Notes: generated from the sequence alone by a model not told the origin. Numbered from the stretch's first letter, positions 42,019 through 52,985 are shown. The stretch is 64,000 nucleotides of DNA from an uncultured Sulfitobacter sp. (GCF_947499945.1 NZ_CANMQD010000001.1:1674001-1738000), one strand, 5' to 3'. Program-made: numbers and translations.

Positions 42019-43765
42019 GACGCTCTTTCTTGGCGCCAGGATGCGTTACCGCTCCTAGATAGGTTGGGCCGACCAGTTGAGCGTATTTCCAAAGCGCGCC
42101 TGACTCGTAGAGTGTCTCGCGTGGACCTGTCCACGCCGCTTTGCGCTCAGCAAACTCTTCATCTGTTAGATCAACAGAGATGGAGCCTGTGATCGCGTTT
42201 AGCGTGATCATGTCGCCATTTTTCAAAAGGCCGATAGGACCGCCAAGTGCTGCTTCTGGCCCAACGTGGCCAACACAGAAACCACGTGTGGCACCAGAGA
42301 AACGCCCATCCGTGATGAGAGCCACTTTCTTGCCCATACCCTGACCCGATAGCGCTGCCGTGGTGGCCAGCATTTCGCGCATGCCCGGGCCGCCACGCGG
42401 ACCTTCGTTGCGGATAACAAACACATCGCCCTCGGAATAGGTGCGGTTTTGGACGGCTTCAAACGCGTCCTGTTCACATTCAAACACCAATGCGGGACCC
42501 GTAAACACGATGTCCTCGTCGCTCATGCCTGCGATCTTGACGATTGCTCCTTCGGGGGCAAGGTTGCCTTTTAGGCCCACAACACCGCCCGTTTTGCTGA
42601 TGGGATCGCTGATGGCATGGATGACTTTGCCGTCTGCCTCGCGCTCAACTTTGTCCAGCTCTTCGCCCATGGAATAGCCCGTCACCGTCATACAATCTTC
42701 GTGGATCAGGCCCGCTTTGCGCAGCTCGCGCATGACAACAGGCACACCGCCCGCTTCATAGAGGTCTTTGGCCACGTACGCGCCGCCCGGCTTCATATCG
42801 ACAAAGTGTGGCGTGTCGCGGAAGATTTCACAGACGTCTTCGAGGAAGAAATCGATGCCAGCCTCATGCGCCATCGCAGGCAAGTGCAGACCCGCGTTGG
42901 TAGAGCCGCCTGTGCAGGCCACAATACGTGCTGCGTTCTCAAACGCTTGGCGTGTGCAGATGTCGCGGGCGCGGATGTTCTTCTCAATGAGGTTCATCAC
43001 TGCTTTGCCGGAAGCAATCGCGTATTCATCGCGGCTTTTGTACGGGGCAGGTGCACCGGACGAGTTTGGCAGTGCAAGGCCGATCGCTTCGGACACACAT
43101 GCCATGGTGTTGGCCGTGAACTGGCCGCCACATGCACCCGCAGAGGGGCATGCTACGCGCTCAAGCACATCAAGCGCTTCTTCGGAGAGCGTACCGCCTT
43201 GCCAGTTGCCTACAGCCTCGAACATGTCCTGAACGGTCAGGTCGCGGTTTGCGAACTGCTCTGGCACGTTCGCGCCTTCGGCGGTACGGCCCGGCAGAAT
43301 AGAGCCACCGTACATGAATACGGATGGCACATTGAGGCGGATCATCGCCATCATCATACCGGGCAGGGATTTGTCACAACCGGCCAGACCCACGAGCGCG
43401 TCATAGCAGTGACCGCGCATCGTCAATTCAACGGTGTCGGCAATCGCCTCACGTGAAGCGAGAGATGAGCGCATGCCTTCATGGCCCATCGCGATGCCGT
43501 CGGTAACGGTGATGGTCGTAAATTCGCGCGGCGTCCCTTGTTCAGCCTTGACGCCGACTTTAACCGACTGCGCCTGACGGTTGAGCGCGATGTTACATGG
43601 TGCCGCCTCGTTCCAGCATGTCGCAACACCAACCAGCGGCTGGTGAATCTCCTCCTCCGTCATGCCCATTGCGTAGTAGTAGGACCGATGCGGTGCGCGT
43701 GCCGGCCCCTCGGTTACATGGCGGCTGGGCAGTTTGGATTTATCGAAACGTGGGTTGCTGGACAT
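41999..43765 (-). CDS. ilvD: dihydroxy-acid dehydratase
   Basis: A 588-residue iron-sulphur dehydratase for branched-chain amino acid and pantothenate synthesis. Cluster-binding cysteines are in [22 protein letters not shown] and [14 protein letters not shown], and the C-terminal [15 protein letters not shown] is intact. The start ([11 protein letters not shown]) follows AGGAG eight bases upstream; the frame stays open another 60 codons without support. A LacI-operator-like palindrome lies 58 bases upstream. A lipoprotein gene overlaps its 3' end. Confidence 0.96.
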   Translation of the reverse strand: MSSNPRFDKSKLPSRHVTEGPARAPHRSYYYAMGMTEEEIHQPLVGVATCWNEAAPCNIALNRQAQSVKVGVKAEQGTPREFTTITVTDGIAMGHEGMRSSLASREAIADTVELTMRGHCYDALVGLAGCDKSLPGMMMAMIRLNVPSVFMYGGSILPGRTAEGANVPEQFANRDLTVQDMFEAVGNWQGGTLSEEALDVLERVACPSAGACGGQFTANTMACVSEAIGLALPNSSGAPAPYKSRDEYAIASGKAVMNLIEKNIRARDICTRQAFENAARIVACTGGSTNAGLHLPAMAHEAGIDFFLEDVCEIFRDTPHFVDMKPGGAYVAKDLYEAGGVPVVMRELRKAGLIHEDCMTVTGYSMGEELDKVEREADGKVIHAISDPISKTGGVVGLKGNLAPEGAIVKIAGMSDEDIVFTGPALVFECEQDAFEAVQNRTYSEGDVFVIRNEGPRGGPGMREMLATTAALSGQGMGKKVALITDGRFSGATRGFCVGHVGPEAALGGPIGLLKNGDMITLNAITGSISVDLTDEEFAERKAAWTGPRETLYESGALWKYAQLVGPTYLGAVTHPGAKKERHDYMDL

Positions 43766-43822
43766 GTAAGGGCACTCCTGAGAAGAATTCTTTGACAACG
43801 GCATAATGGCGCTGACCGCTTG

Positions 43823-43838
43823 CTGCAAGCGTTTGCAG
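43823..43838. promoter_or_regulatory. LacI-family operator-like palindrome
   Basis: CTGCAA-GCGT-TTGCAG is a 16-base near-perfect palindrome with the TGCAA...TTGCA shape of LacI/PurR/CcpA-type operators. It sits between the divergent ilvD and pseudo-ABC genes and could repress either or both. No LacI-family regulator gene is in the window, so binding is inferred from shape alone. Confidence 0.45.
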
Positions 43839-43909
43839 TGTGCGGTGGCTGGCATTGTAGGGTGTAACCTCCTAAGTATGACACTCAAATTCCCGCAGAA
43901 AGCCATAGT

Positions 43910-46900
43910 ATGGACCGCAGCCTGTTCGCCTTTATCTGGAAGCACTCCAAGCGTGAGCAGATTGTTCTGTTAGCGGTTACGCTGATGACCTTCCCACTGC
44001 TGTACACGACTTTGGTCCTGCCAAAGCAGATCATTAACGACGCGATCGGTGCTGAAGATCCGATGGTCAGCGTTGTTGGCGTTGAGCTTAGCCAAATCCA
44101 GTTTTTGACCGCGCTTTGTTTCGCTTATTTAGCTGCCGTGTTGGTGCACGGTCTGCTCAAAATGCGCCTGAATACCATGAAGGGTGTCACGGCCGAGCGT
44201 TTGCTGCGCCGTTTCCGGTACACGCTGATTTCGCGCACGATGCGCTTCCCAACACGGTATTTTCAGGACACATCACAGGGGGAACTGGTCAGTATGATCA
44301 CCTCCGAGGCAGAGCCGATGGGTGGCCTGATGGGCGATTTTATTGCGCAGCCTGTGTTTCAAGCGGGGCAGATGATCACCATTGTTTTCTTCTTGTTCCT
44401 ACAATCCTTCTGGTTCGGCCTCGCTGGTATCGCGCTTATCCCATTGCAGGCCTATGTCATTCCCATCCTGCAACGCCAGATCAACCTGTTGAACAAGGAG
44501 CGGATTACCGAAGTGCGCCTCCTCTCTGCCGAGATCGGTGAAACAGCTGCTGGCATTGCCGATCTGCGCAACAACGGCGGTTGGCGCTTCCGGCTGGCGC
44601 AATTTACCGACCGTTTGGGCCGGTTGTTCGAGATCCGCTTCAAAATCTACCAAAAGAAATTCTTCATGAAGTTTCTCAACAACTTTATCACACAGCTGAC
44701 GCCGTTTTTCTTTTACCTCGTGGGCGGTATTCTCGCCATTCAGGGCGAGATCACAGTGGGTGCACTGGTCGCGGCCCTCGCAGCTTACAAAGACCTGAGT
44801 AACCCGTGGAAAGAGTTGCTGGCCTATTACAACCAAACCCAAGATATGGCGCTGCGATGGGAGATCGTGACCGAACGGTTTGCGCCTGCTGGCATGATTG
44901 ATGAAGCCCTGTTCGAGGGCACACCAGAAAGCGTACCTCACCTAAAAGGTACCATCGCACTGCAGAATGTGTTTGTGCGCGGCACTGACGGCAGTGCAGT
45001 TTTGGAAGATATCACGTTGGATATTCCCAAAGGCTCACAAGTCGCGATCAAGACATCCTCGACGTCCGAGAGGCGTGCGATTGCTGAACTGCTGACCCGT
45101 GAGATCATACCAACGCGCGGCAGTGTTGTCATGGGCGACATCGATATTTCGACGCTGCATCAGGCGGTGATTGCGGCGCGGATCGGTTATGTGCGTGCGC
45201 AACCGTATTTATTTCACGGTACCATCGGCGACAACCTTTTGATGTCATTGCGGACATCGCCCAAGACGGTGTTGTGGGACCCCAATCACAAAGATAGTCT
45301 CGGGATCGAGGCACGCCGCGCAGGCAATAGCCTTGATAGCTTGCGTGCCGAGTGGATTGATCCTGCATTAGCTGGCTTGGATACCATGGACGACGTCTAT
45401 GATTGGTGGTTTGAGTTGAGCCGCGTGCTCAATACTGACGAGGCCATCATCCGAGGCATGTTGGGGGCTAAAATTGACGTGACCGAACATGCGGCGCTGG
45501 CCCGTTCGATCATTGGCCTTCGAGAGCAGGTCTATGAGACGCTTAAAGAGCGCAACCTTGATGGGGCGATTCACCGCTTTGATCCGGAAAAGTTCAATCC
45601 TGCGATCCCGCTTGGCGGTAACCTGATGTTTGCTGCGCCGCGTCGTGATATCAGCCAGCGTGGCCTTGCCGCAGAAAAAGTGTTTATCGGAATGATCGCT
45701 GAAAAAGGTCTGGCAGAGCAGGGTATCGGGATTTCCCAAACGCTGGTTGAGACATTGCACCAAACCTTTGGCATGGACGGCACAAACCATCCGCTGTTCA
45801 CCTCTTTGAACATCGACGAAGACCTCTATGAGCAGCTTGTTGATATTGCCACCCGCCGCCGCACCAAAGGCGATGGCGCATTGAGCCAAGATGAATTCGC
45901 ACTGCTTCTGACCGTTCCCTTCGCCCTGACAGCAGAGCAGATCGGCCCCGCTTTTCCCGAAGCTTTCAAGGACGAAATCTTAAAAATCCGGCGCAGTCGG
46001 GGCGCGAAACTGCGGGAGTTGGCCAAGGATCTTTTTGTGCCCGTTGCACCTGATAACTTCCTGCCACGGATGACCCTGCTTGAGAACCTCATTTACGGGC
46101 GTATTTCAGCGATGGCAGGGGTGCAGGCCGATCTGGTTGTGGATGCTGTATCCGACGTGCTGCGAGAGCATGATTTGCGCGCCCAAGTGGCCCGTATTGC
46201 CTTTGACATACCTACCGCAATTGGCGGCACCAATCTGCCTCAAACGATACATGAGCGTGCTGCATTCACCCGCGCTGCGATCAAACGACCTGATGTGATC
46301 ATATTTGATCAAGCTCTTGCCGGAAGTGACCTGACCCGAACGCGTGAGCGGTTGCGTGACTTGTTGCCTGATACGACGCAGATATTCCTCGATGATGCAT
46401 TTGATGCGCCTGACAGCTATGATATGTTCGTGGAAATTAACCATGGCCGGATTGACGGGGTCGACAGCACCGAGCGGTTCGACAGCTCTGACAACATTTC
46501 CGACGACTTGCGGCGCAAGCTGAAACTGATTCAACGCAGCAGCTTGTTCGGTGCGCTCGTGCCGCGGGCCCAGAGGCTTTTGGCCTTTGCGGCGCAATGG
46601 TATGATGCGCCCTCTGGGACGACCATATTCAGTATGGGGCAAAAGGCTGACGCGGTTTATCTGTGCCTCTCTGGCAAAGCCGAGGTGAGGTTGCTTGATA
46701 AGGACGGCATAGAGCATCACATCTCAACTGTTGAGCCGGGTCGTGTCATTGGCGATCTGGCTGTTATCATCCATGAGCCGCGCAAAGCGAGTCTGAAAGC
46801 GCTTGAAGATACACGTTTCCTCAGGATTGGTGCCGAAGAATTCCGATCAGTCATTGAGAGTGATACAACCGTTTTGATGAGCTTGCTAAAAACCGTAGCA

Positions 46901-46981
46901 GGGCATTTGAGCGGTGCAGCGGAAGTGATACGCGATGCGCAAATCGAAATTCCCCGTGATACGTTCAAGGATGAACCGTGA
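43910..46981 (+). CDS. degenerate ABC exporter fused to a cyclic-nucleotide-binding domain
   Basis: A 1023-residue protein. An ABC-exporter transmembrane domain (about 1-330, six helices) is followed by a nucleotide-binding domain split by a roughly 270-residue insert of unknown fold (about 446-715) and by a C-terminal cNMP-binding domain (about 868-1000; [14 protein letters not shown] resembles the phosphate-binding cassette). The ATPase is degenerate: the Walker A position reads [11 protein letters not shown] instead of GxxGxGKS, the signature position reads LPQTIHE instead of LSGGQ, and Walker B reads IIFDQA, with Q801 in place of the catalytic glutamate. It may be a non-hydrolytic membrane scaffold or sensor. 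It is coupled to the CPBP gene by overlap. Confidence 0.85.
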   Translation: MDRSLFAFIWKHSKREQIVLLAVTLMTFPLLYTTLVLPKQIINDAIGAEDPMVSVVGVELSQIQFLTALCFAYLAAVLVHGLLKMRLNTMKGVTAERLLRRFRYTLISRTMRFPTRYFQDTSQGELVSMITSEAEPMGGLMGDFIAQPVFQAGQMITIVFFLFLQSFWFGLAGIALIPLQAYVIPILQRQINLLNKERITEVRLLSAEIGETAAGIADLRNNGGWRFRLAQFTDRLGRLFEIRFKIYQKKFFMKFLNNFITQLTPFFFYLVGGILAIQGEITVGALVAALAAYKDLSNPWKELLAYYNQTQDMALRWEIVTERFAPAGMIDEALFEGTPESVPHLKGTIALQNVFVRGTDGSAVLEDITLDIPKGSQVAIKTSSTSERRAIAELLTREIIPTRGSVVMGDIDISTLHQAVIAARIGYVRAQPYLFHGTIGDNLLMSLRTSPKTVLWDPNHKDSLGIEARRAGNSLDSLRAEWIDPALAGLDTMDDVYDWWFELSRVLNTDEAIIRGMLGAKIDVTEHAALARSIIGLREQVYETLKERNLDGAIHRFDPEKFNPAIPLGGNLMFAAPRRDISQRGLAAEKVFIGMIAEKGLAEQGIGISQTLVETLHQTFGMDGTNHPLFTSLNIDEDLYEQLVDIATRRRTKGDGALSQDEFALLLTVPFALTAEQIGPAFPEAFKDEILKIRRSRGAKLRELAKDLFVPVAPDNFLPRMTLLENLIYGRISAMAGVQADLVVDAVSDVLREHDLRAQVARIAFDIPTAIGGTNLPQTIHERAAFTRAAIKRPDVIIFDQALAGSDLTRTRERLRDLLPDTTQIFLDDAFDAPDSYDMFVEINHGRIDGVDSTERFDSSDNISDDLRRKLKLIQRSSLFGALVPRAQRLLAFAAQWYDAPSGTTIFSMGQKADAVYLCLSGKAEVRLLDKDGIEHHISTVEPGRVIGDLAVIIHEPRKASLKALEDTRFLRIGAEEFRSVIESDTTVLMSLLKTVAGHLSGAAEVIRDAQIEIPRDTFKDEP

Positions 46982-47877
46982 TGCGCCTGATACCAGACTA
47001 CTCCGCCCACGTGCTGCACACGACAGCGGCAGTAAAACGCACAGAGCTGTGGCGGACATTGCTTGGTATCGTTGCGATGGTCGCGGTGTATATTCCGTTG
47101 GCGTTACTCTTTAATCAGGCTGTGTCAGGACTGACCCGTTGTCGCCCTACCTTTCAGGATGAGCTTATGGCGAGTGATACGCCGCTGGCCATGTATGTCC
47201 TGTTGGCAAGTTTTGCGCTCATTAGTATCAGCGTTTTTGCCGTAGTGAAGTTTGTGCACAAGCGGGACGCATTGACGGTCTTTGGCCCTATTACCCTTGC
47301 GGTTCCGCAGTTTCTCCGCGTGACAGGCATTTTGATCCTGCTTGGAGCGGTACTAATGATCCTGCCTCCTTATGGAATCGGAGGCGACTTGGTGCCGAAT
47401 ATGGCCTTCGGTCTTTGGGCGCTGCTCCTCCCGCTTTCGATGTTCGCTGTGTTTGTACAAATCAGCGCTGAGGAAATTTTCTTTCGCGGGTATCTGCAAC
47501 AGCAACTCGGGGCGCGCTTTTCCTCACCGTTGGTTTGGATGGTGCTGCCGTCCATTTTGTTCGGGATACTCCACTATCAACCTGCAGAGGCAGGTGAGAA
47601 TGCTGTGATGATTGTCGTTTGGGCATGCCTGTTTGGGGTGCTGATGGCTGATTTGACAGCGAGAGCAGGCAGTATCGGGCCCGCGCTAGCTGTGCATTTT
47701 GTGAACAATGTCACGGCTCTTCTGATCACCTCGTTGCCCGATGCTCTTGGAGGTTTGTCGCTTTGGCATACGCCCTTCGGGATGGAGGATGAGGCACAGC
47801 TACGCGCATGGATGCCCGTCGATTTCGCCATGATGATTGTAAGCTGGCTGGCAGCACGACTGGCCTTGCGCCGCTGA
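46981..47877 (+). CDS. CPBP family intramembrane metalloprotease-like protein
   Basis: A 298-residue membrane protein with about eight helices. The CPBP/Abi motifs are present: AEEIFFRGYLQQQL (motif 1, tandem Glu and Arg), FGILHY (motif 2, His) and HFVNN (motif 3, His). The family includes CAAX-type proteases and bacteriocin-immunity proteins, but many members have unknown substrates. The start codon (GTG 46978 or ATG 46981) overlaps the stop of the pseudo-ABC gene, so the two proteins are probably made together and may act as a pair. accD follows 61 bases downstream. Confidence 0.88.
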   Translation: MRLIPDYSAHVLHTTAAVKRTELWRTLLGIVAMVAVYIPLALLFNQAVSGLTRCRPTFQDELMASDTPLAMYVLLASFALISISVFAVVKFVHKRDALTVFGPITLAVPQFLRVTGILILLGAVLMILPPYGIGGDLVPNMAFGLWALLLPLSMFAVFVQISAEEIFFRGYLQQQLGARFSSPLVWMVLPSILFGILHYQPAEAGENAVMIVVWACLFGVLMADLTARAGSIGPALAVHFVNNVTALLITSLPDALGGLSLWHTPFGMEDEAQLRAWMPVDFAMMIVSWLAARLALRR

Positions 47878-47938
47878 TTGCAATTCCCGCGCGACCCCCT
47901 TATTTGAGGGGCATGCGTAATGGTACGAGGCCCGCGAT

Positions 47939-48883
47939 ATGAACTGGATCAACAACTATGTCCGCCCGCGGATCAACTCGATCTTTTCGCGCCGCGAGAC
48001 ACCCGAAAACCTTTGGACGAAATGCGATGAATGCGGCACGATGCTGTTTCACCGTGAGGTCAGCGACAATCTGAACGTCTGCACCAACTGTGGCCACCAC
48101 ATGCACATCACTGCGCGTGAGCGTTTTGCAGCCCTGTTTGACGGCGGTGTGTTCAATGAGGTCAAGGTGCCTGCGCCCACCGTGGACCCACTCCAGTTCC
48201 GCGATCAAAAGAAATATCCTGACCGCCTGCGCGCCGCGCAAAAACAGACCGAAGAGAACGAGGCGATGCTCGTCGCCGCAGGCGAGATTGGCCGCACGCC
48301 GATTGTGGCTTGTGCGCAGGACTTCAGCTTTATGGCTGGCTCCATGGGCATGTATGTGGGCAACGCGATTATTGCCGCAGCCGAAGAAGCAGTAAAGCTC
48401 AAGCGTCCGCTGATCCTCTTCTCCGCCGCAGGTGGTGCGCGCATGCAAGAGGGCATTCTGAGCCTGATGCAGATGCCGCGTACCACGGTTGCTGTTCAGA
48501 TGCTCAAAGAGGCTGATCTGCCCTATATCGTCGTGCTGACCCACCCGACCACGGGCGGCGTCACCGCCAGCTATGCAATGTTAGGTGATGTGCATATCGC
48601 GGAGCCAAACGCGCTTATTTGTTTTGCTGGCCCCCGTGTGATCGAACAGACGATCCGCGAAAAACTGCCCGAAGGGTTTCAACGTGCAGAATATCTGCTG
48701 GAGCATGGGATGCTGGACCGTGTCACCTCGCGTACGGAAATGCGCGATGAGTTGATCACGATTACACGCATGTTAATGGGTTTGCCGCCTGCTGTGCGTG
48801 GTGACTTACCAGCCCCTTCTGACGTTTCTGATGAAGTGCCGCAAAAAGCGGATGTCGCGCCACAGTCTGATCCGAAAAAGTGA
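47939..48883 (+). CDS. accD: acetyl-CoA carboxylase carboxyltransferase subunit beta
   Basis: A 314-residue subunit of acetyl-CoA carboxylase, the first step of fatty-acid synthesis. The N-terminal zinc ribbon has C29, C32, C48 and C51, followed by the crotonase-fold carboxyltransferase ([49 protein letters not shown]). A charged, alanine-rich tail follows after about 285. It is 92 bases upstream of folC, the order seen in many proteobacteria. Confidence 0.97.
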   Translation: MNWINNYVRPRINSIFSRRETPENLWTKCDECGTMLFHREVSDNLNVCTNCGHHMHITARERFAALFDGGVFNEVKVPAPTVDPLQFRDQKKYPDRLRAAQKQTEENEAMLVAAGEIGRTPIVACAQDFSFMAGSMGMYVGNAIIAAAEEAVKLKRPLILFSAAGGARMQEGILSLMQMPRTTVAVQMLKEADLPYIVVLTHPTTGGVTASYAMLGDVHIAEPNALICFAGPRVIEQTIREKLPEGFQRAEYLLEHGMLDRVTSRTEMRDELITITRMLMGLPPAVRGDLPAPSDVSDEVPQKADVAPQSDPKK

Positions 48884-48974
48884 CCCTGAAGGCGTTGCCG
48901 CGATTGGTTTCGAGCGACGCCAATGCTGCATATTGTGGATTTGTACTCGCGCATTTTAGAAGAGATTTTTCTAT

Positions 48975-50249
48975 ATGACGGCCGAAACATCCGACCTCAT
49001 CCTTGAGCGCATGATGGCGCTGCATCCCAAGATTATCGACCTGACGCTGGACAGAATGCTCAAGCTGCTTGATGCGCTGGGCAATCCCCAAAACGCGCTT
49101 CCTCCCGTGATCCACATCGCAGGCACCAACGGTAAAGGTTCTACCCAAGCGATGATCCGCGCGGGTTTAGAGACTGCTGGCAAGAAGGTTCACGCCTATA
49201 CCTCTCCCCATCTTGCACGGTTTCACGAGCGTATCCGGCTTGCTGGAGAGCTGATTACCGAAGAGCACCTGACACAAGTTCTGGACGAGTGTTATGCCGC
49301 CAATAATGGCGAGAACATTACTTACTTCGAGATCACAACCTGTGCGGCCCTGCTCGCCTTCTCGCGCACACCAGCGGATTACACGCTGCTTGAAGTCGGC
49401 CTTGGCGGGCGTTTGGATGCGACCAATGTCATCGACACGCCAGCGGCCACAGTCATCACACCAGTGGACCTCGACCATCAGCAGTTCCTAGGTGAGACAT
49501 TGCCCGAGATTGCAGGCGAGAAGGCCGGCATTATCAAGCGTCGCGTGCCCTGTATTGTGGGCCCGCAGCAGGAGTCAGGCCTAGAGGTGATCGAAGCGGT
49601 TGCCGCCCGAAATATTGCCCCGCTGAGTATTTACGGCCAGCATTGGCATGCATACCGCGAAGCAGGACGGATGGTGTATCAAGACGAGCAAGGATTGCTT
49701 GATCTACCGCTCCCCAAATTGCCGGGGTTACATCAGGTGCAAAACGCAGGAGGGGCCATCGCAACGCTTCGTGCGCTGGGTTTTGATAACGCAGCCTGCG
49801 AAGGGGCGGTCACAAACGCTCAGTGGCCTGCACGGATGCAGCGGCTCAAATATGGTCCGTTGATTGATGCCGCAGGTGCGGCCGAGCTTTGGCTGGACGG
49901 GGGGCACAATCCAGCGGCAGGCGTGGCACTCGCCACTGTGCTGGATGAGTTGCCAATTGTGCCGACCTATATGATTTGCGGGATGCTCAGCACCAAAGAC
50001 ATCTCGGGCTATTTGCGCCCCCTTGCGCCTCATGTGACAGCGCTGCATGCCGTCTCAATTCCTGGTGAAGCGGCAACGCTGCCAGCGGCTACGACAGCGC
50101 AAGCGGCCCAGAGTGTTGGCATGGTCGCAACAGAGGCGGAAGATGTCGAAACCGCAGTGGGTAAAATCGTCGATGTCGACCCTCATGCACGCATTTTGAT
50201 CTGTGGTTCGCTGTATCTTGCAGGCAACATATTGCGGTCAAACGGTTAA
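48975..50249 (+). CDS. folC: bifunctional folylpolyglutamate / dihydrofolate synthase
   Basis: A 424-residue Mur-ligase-superfamily enzyme that adds glutamate to folates and makes dihydrofolate. The P-loop GTNGKGST is at 50-57, with SPHLARFHERIRL, LLEVGLGGRLDATNVI and WLDGGHNPAAG further on. The N-terminus carries a short family-like lead (ETSDLILERMMALHPK). accD lies just upstream and could share a promoter. The downstream gap of about 117 bases contains only a weak promoter candidate. Confidence 0.96.
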   Translation: MTAETSDLILERMMALHPKIIDLTLDRMLKLLDALGNPQNALPPVIHIAGTNGKGSTQAMIRAGLETAGKKVHAYTSPHLARFHERIRLAGELITEEHLTQVLDECYAANNGENITYFEITTCAALLAFSRTPADYTLLEVGLGGRLDATNVIDTPAATVITPVDLDHQQFLGETLPEIAGEKAGIIKRRVPCIVGPQQESGLEVIEAVAARNIAPLSIYGQHWHAYREAGRMVYQDEQGLLDLPLPKLPGLHQVQNAGGAIATLRALGFDNAACEGAVTNAQWPARMQRLKYGPLIDAAGAAELWLDGGHNPAAGVALATVLDELPIVPTYMICGMLSTKDISGYLRPLAPHVTALHAVSIPGEAATLPAATTAQAAQSVGMVATEAEDVETAVGKIVDVDPHARILICGSLYLAGNILRSNG

Positions 50250-50276
50250 ACAGCCACCAAATGCAGCTTGGAGCGA

Positions 50277-50305
50277 TTGACCTAAGGTAATAGCGCGCAT
50301 TAGGA
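50277..50305 (+). promoter_or_regulatory. weak promoter candidate before small membrane protein gene
   Basis: TTGACC (50277-50282) and TTAGGA (50300-50305) are 17 bases apart upstream of the 69-residue ORF. The -10 is poor, and this is a motif reading only. Confidence 0.25.
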
Positions 50306-50366
50306 AACTCGCAATAACAGACCATGTAGAGCATTGCATGAGTACTGATAATTCCGAGGATCGCGC

Positions 50367-50576
50367 ATGCCTGTAGAGCCAACAAAAACCGACACCACAA
50401 TTGACTCTAAAACGGCCATTCTGCGTCAGGTAATCGCGTGTAGTGTTGCTTTGGGTATCATGGGGCTCGGCGCGTGGAGCCTTTTGGGGCAAAAGGCACC
50501 CTACCATCCCGAGGCATTTAACGATGCGGTGACGCGGGGGCCGTCAGACCTTACGGGAATAGCAGAGAGTAATTAA
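50367..50576 (+). CDS. small single-span membrane protein
   Basis: A 69-residue ORF with one transmembrane helix (about 20-40, QVIACSVALGIMGLGAWSLLG), a short polar N-terminus and a hydrophilic C-terminal tail. GAGGA precedes the ATG. Its codon use and helix argue for a real gene, but I do not recognise a family. Its stop overlaps the convergent zapE gene by 4 bases. The position of the charged N-terminus suggests a cytosolic N-end. Confidence 0.55.
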   Translation: MPVEPTKTDTTIDSKTAILRQVIACSVALGIMGLGAWSLLGQKAPYHPEAFNDAVTRGPSDLTGIAESN

Positions 50577-51634
50577 GCTGCGGCCCAATCCTCGCTTTGC
50601 ATTTCGCGCAGGCGCGAAGCGGTGCGTTCAAATTCAAACGTGCCTTCCCCTTCAAGATAGAGCATTTCTGGCTGCGCCGCCGCAGAACAGATCAGCCGGA
50701 CGCGTGCCTCATAGAGCGCATCAATCAACGTCACAAAGCGCTTTGCCTCATTGAAATTGGTACGCCCTAATGTGGGGATATCATCTAGCATCAGCACTTT
50801 GACAGCTTCTGCAATAGCGAGGTAATCGGCAGCGCCTAAGGGCTGTCCGCACAATGCATGAAAACGTGCACGGCCTACCCCGTTGCGAAACGCGGGCAGG
50901 ACAACATCGCGCCCCTTTACGCGCAGAGTCAGTGGGCCTGCCTCTCCGCCAGTTAGATCGTGCCAGACCGCCTCCATTGCTGCGCGGCTCTCTGCGTTTA
51001 CGGGGGTAAAATAGACGGGGCTGCCCGACAGGCGGTCCTGACGATAATCGGTCGGGCTAGCCAATTCATGCACAACCATTTTTTCCTTGATCAGTTCGAT
51101 AAATGGCACAAATAAATTACGGTTAAGTCCATGTTTATAGAGGTCATCGGGGATACGGTTCGACGTAGTAATGACGACGACACCATCTGCAAACAGAGCC
51201 TCGAACAAGCGGCCAACAATCATTGCATCGGTAATGTCGGTGATCTGCATCTCGTCAAAGGCCAGCAACCGAACAGAGCTGCTAACTGCTTCTGCAACAG
51301 GGGCAATGGCATCGTCCACGCCCGTTTTGCGGGCCTCGTGCATGGCGCTGTGAATTTCCTGCATAAAGGCGTGAAAATGAACCCGTCGCGCAGGAATGCC
51401 CTCCAGATTGCTCACGAACATATCCATCAACATGGACTTTCCGCGACCTACACCGCCCCAAAGATACAGCCCCTTGGGTGGTTCGGGCGATTTGCGAAAA
51501 AACCCCGTTTTCACAGGATTCAACAGCGCATCGCGGATGCGGTCAAACTCTGGCATCAAGGCTTCTTGCGCCGGGTCAGGGTGCAAAGTGCCATCAGCGA
51601 TCATTCGGTCATATTGAGTGCGCAGGTTCGTCAT
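50573..51634 (-). CDS. zapE: ZapE (AFG1-like) ATPase
   Basis: A 353-residue AAA ATPase linked to cell division under low oxygen or heat in E. coli and related to mitochondrial Afg1. Walker A is GGVGRGKSMLMD and Walker B is LLAFDEMQITD; the sensor region VVITTSNRIPDDLYKHGLNR and the C-terminal LIDALYEARVRLICSAA are typical. The start is the ATG seven bases after TTAGGGA; the frame continues 42 codons upstream without support. It is divergent from the MFS gene. Confidence 0.93.
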   Translation of the reverse strand: MTNLRTQYDRMIADGTLHPDPAQEALMPEFDRIRDALLNPVKTGFFRKSPEPPKGLYLWGGVGRGKSMLMDMFVSNLEGIPARRVHFHAFMQEIHSAMHEARKTGVDDAIAPVAEAVSSSVRLLAFDEMQITDITDAMIVGRLFEALFADGVVVITTSNRIPDDLYKHGLNRNLFVPFIELIKEKMVVHELASPTDYRQDRLSGSPVYFTPVNAESRAAMEAVWHDLTGGEAGPLTLRVKGRDVVLPAFRNGVGRARFHALCGQPLGAADYLAIAEAVKVLMLDDIPTLGRTNFNEAKRFVTLIDALYEARVRLICSAAAQPEMLYLEGEGTFEFERTASRLREMQSEDWAAA

Positions 51635-51747
51635 GAGCATTTCCCTAACGCCAAGTAGTGTCGTTGGAAAGTGTGTGCATACAATCATCTGATTGACGAT
51701 GCGTGAGAGCAAGCGCAGTTTGGTGCAGCATTTGCTGGAGCTGTCCC

Positions 51748-52983
51748 ATGGAAAAATCACCTCTCTTCTCGCCTGTCCTGATTGTGGGCTGCGTGATTAT
51801 TATGGTTAGCTTTGCCATCCGCGCCTCTTTTGGCGTTTTCCAGATTCCCATTGCAGAAGAGTTCGGCTGGCTTCGGGCCGAATTTTCGCTGGCGATTGCG
51901 ATCCAGAACCTCGCATGGGGGATCGGGCAGCCGCTGTTCGGGGCGATGGCGGAAAAGATCGGGGACCGCAAAGCGATTGTGCTGGGTGCGGTGATTTATG
52001 CGCTGGGCCTTATCCTGTCGGCGGGGGCTGACACGCCGATTGCCCATCAAACCTATGCTTGGCTGGTGGGCTTTGGCATTGCAGGCACAGGCTTTGGTGT
52101 GATCCTTGCTGTTGTGGGGCGTGCTGCATCTGACGACAACCGCTCTATGGCGCTGGCGGTTGTCACGGCAGCGGGCAGTGCGGGCCAGATATTTGGCGCA
52201 CCATTGGCCGAATGGCTGCTGGGTATAATGAGCTGGCAAATGGTGTTTGTCGTCTTTGCCGCTGCAATTCTGTCGATGATCCTCACGCTGCCCTTCATGC
52301 GGGCACCTGTTCAGGTCAACCGTGCGGAGCTGGAAGAGGCGATGGGAACGATCCTGCTGCGCGCTTTCAAGGATCCCAGCTATACGCTCATCTTCCTCGG
52401 TTTCTTCTCTTGCGGATATCAATTGGCATTCATCACGGCGCATTTCCCTGCATTTGTGACTGAGATGTGCGGCCCCATCCTCGCAGGAAGTGCGCTGCAC
52501 AACATGGGCATCACTACCACATCGGCCCTCGGTGCTGTCGCTATTTCGCTGATCGGCGCTGCGAATGTGGGGGGTACACTGCTCGCTGGTTGGGCGGGCA
52601 AGCGGTACTCGAAGAAGTACCTGCTCGCTGGCATATACACGGGCCGCACAATCATCGCTGCGATTTTTATTTTAATGCCAATCACGCCGCTGAGTGTGAT
52701 CCTTTTCTCTGTTGCGATGGGGTCGCTCTGGCTTGCCACTGTGCCGCTCACGTCGGGATTGATCGCCCATATCTATGGCTTGCGGTATATGGGCACGCTC
52801 TACGGGATCATCTTTTTCAGCCATCAATTGGGCAGCTTTGTTGGCGTTTGGCTGGGCGGACGCATGTATGATGCCTATGGCACCTATACCACCGTCTGGT
52901 GGATCGGCGTGGCCGTGGGGGCGTTCAGCGCAATTGTCCATCTGCCCGTTCGGGAAAAGCCTGTGCGCCTTGCAACTGCTTGA
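51748..52983 (+). CDS. MFS transporter
   Basis: A 411-residue inner-membrane transporter with 12 predicted helices. MFS loop motifs GAMAEKIGDRKAIV (after helix 2) and GWAGKRYSKKYLLAG (after helix 8) are present. It resembles the monocarboxylate/oxalate-formate-like branch of bacterial MFS proteins, but the substrate is not evident. The start (MEKSPLFSPV) follows TGGAG; 15 further upstream codons are open without support. A palindrome lies directly after its stop. Confidence 0.88.
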   Translation: MEKSPLFSPVLIVGCVIIMVSFAIRASFGVFQIPIAEEFGWLRAEFSLAIAIQNLAWGIGQPLFGAMAEKIGDRKAIVLGAVIYALGLILSAGADTPIAHQTYAWLVGFGIAGTGFGVILAVVGRAASDDNRSMALAVVTAAGSAGQIFGAPLAEWLLGIMSWQMVFVVFAAAILSMILTLPFMRAPVQVNRAELEEAMGTILLRAFKDPSYTLIFLGFFSCGYQLAFITAHFPAFVTEMCGPILAGSALHNMGITTTSALGAVAISLIGAANVGGTLLAGWAGKRYSKKYLLAGIYTGRTIIAAIFILMPITPLSVILFSVAMGSLWLATVPLTSGLIAHIYGLRYMGTLYGIIFFSHQLGSFVGVWLGGRMYDAYGTYTTVWWIGVAVGAFSAIVHLPVREKPVRLATA

Positions 52984-52985
52984 CA

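Noticed and set aside
42617..43456. 279-codon ORF on the plus strand
   Set aside because: It is the antisense of ilvD and is rich in His/Arg/Cys, as expected of a shadow frame.
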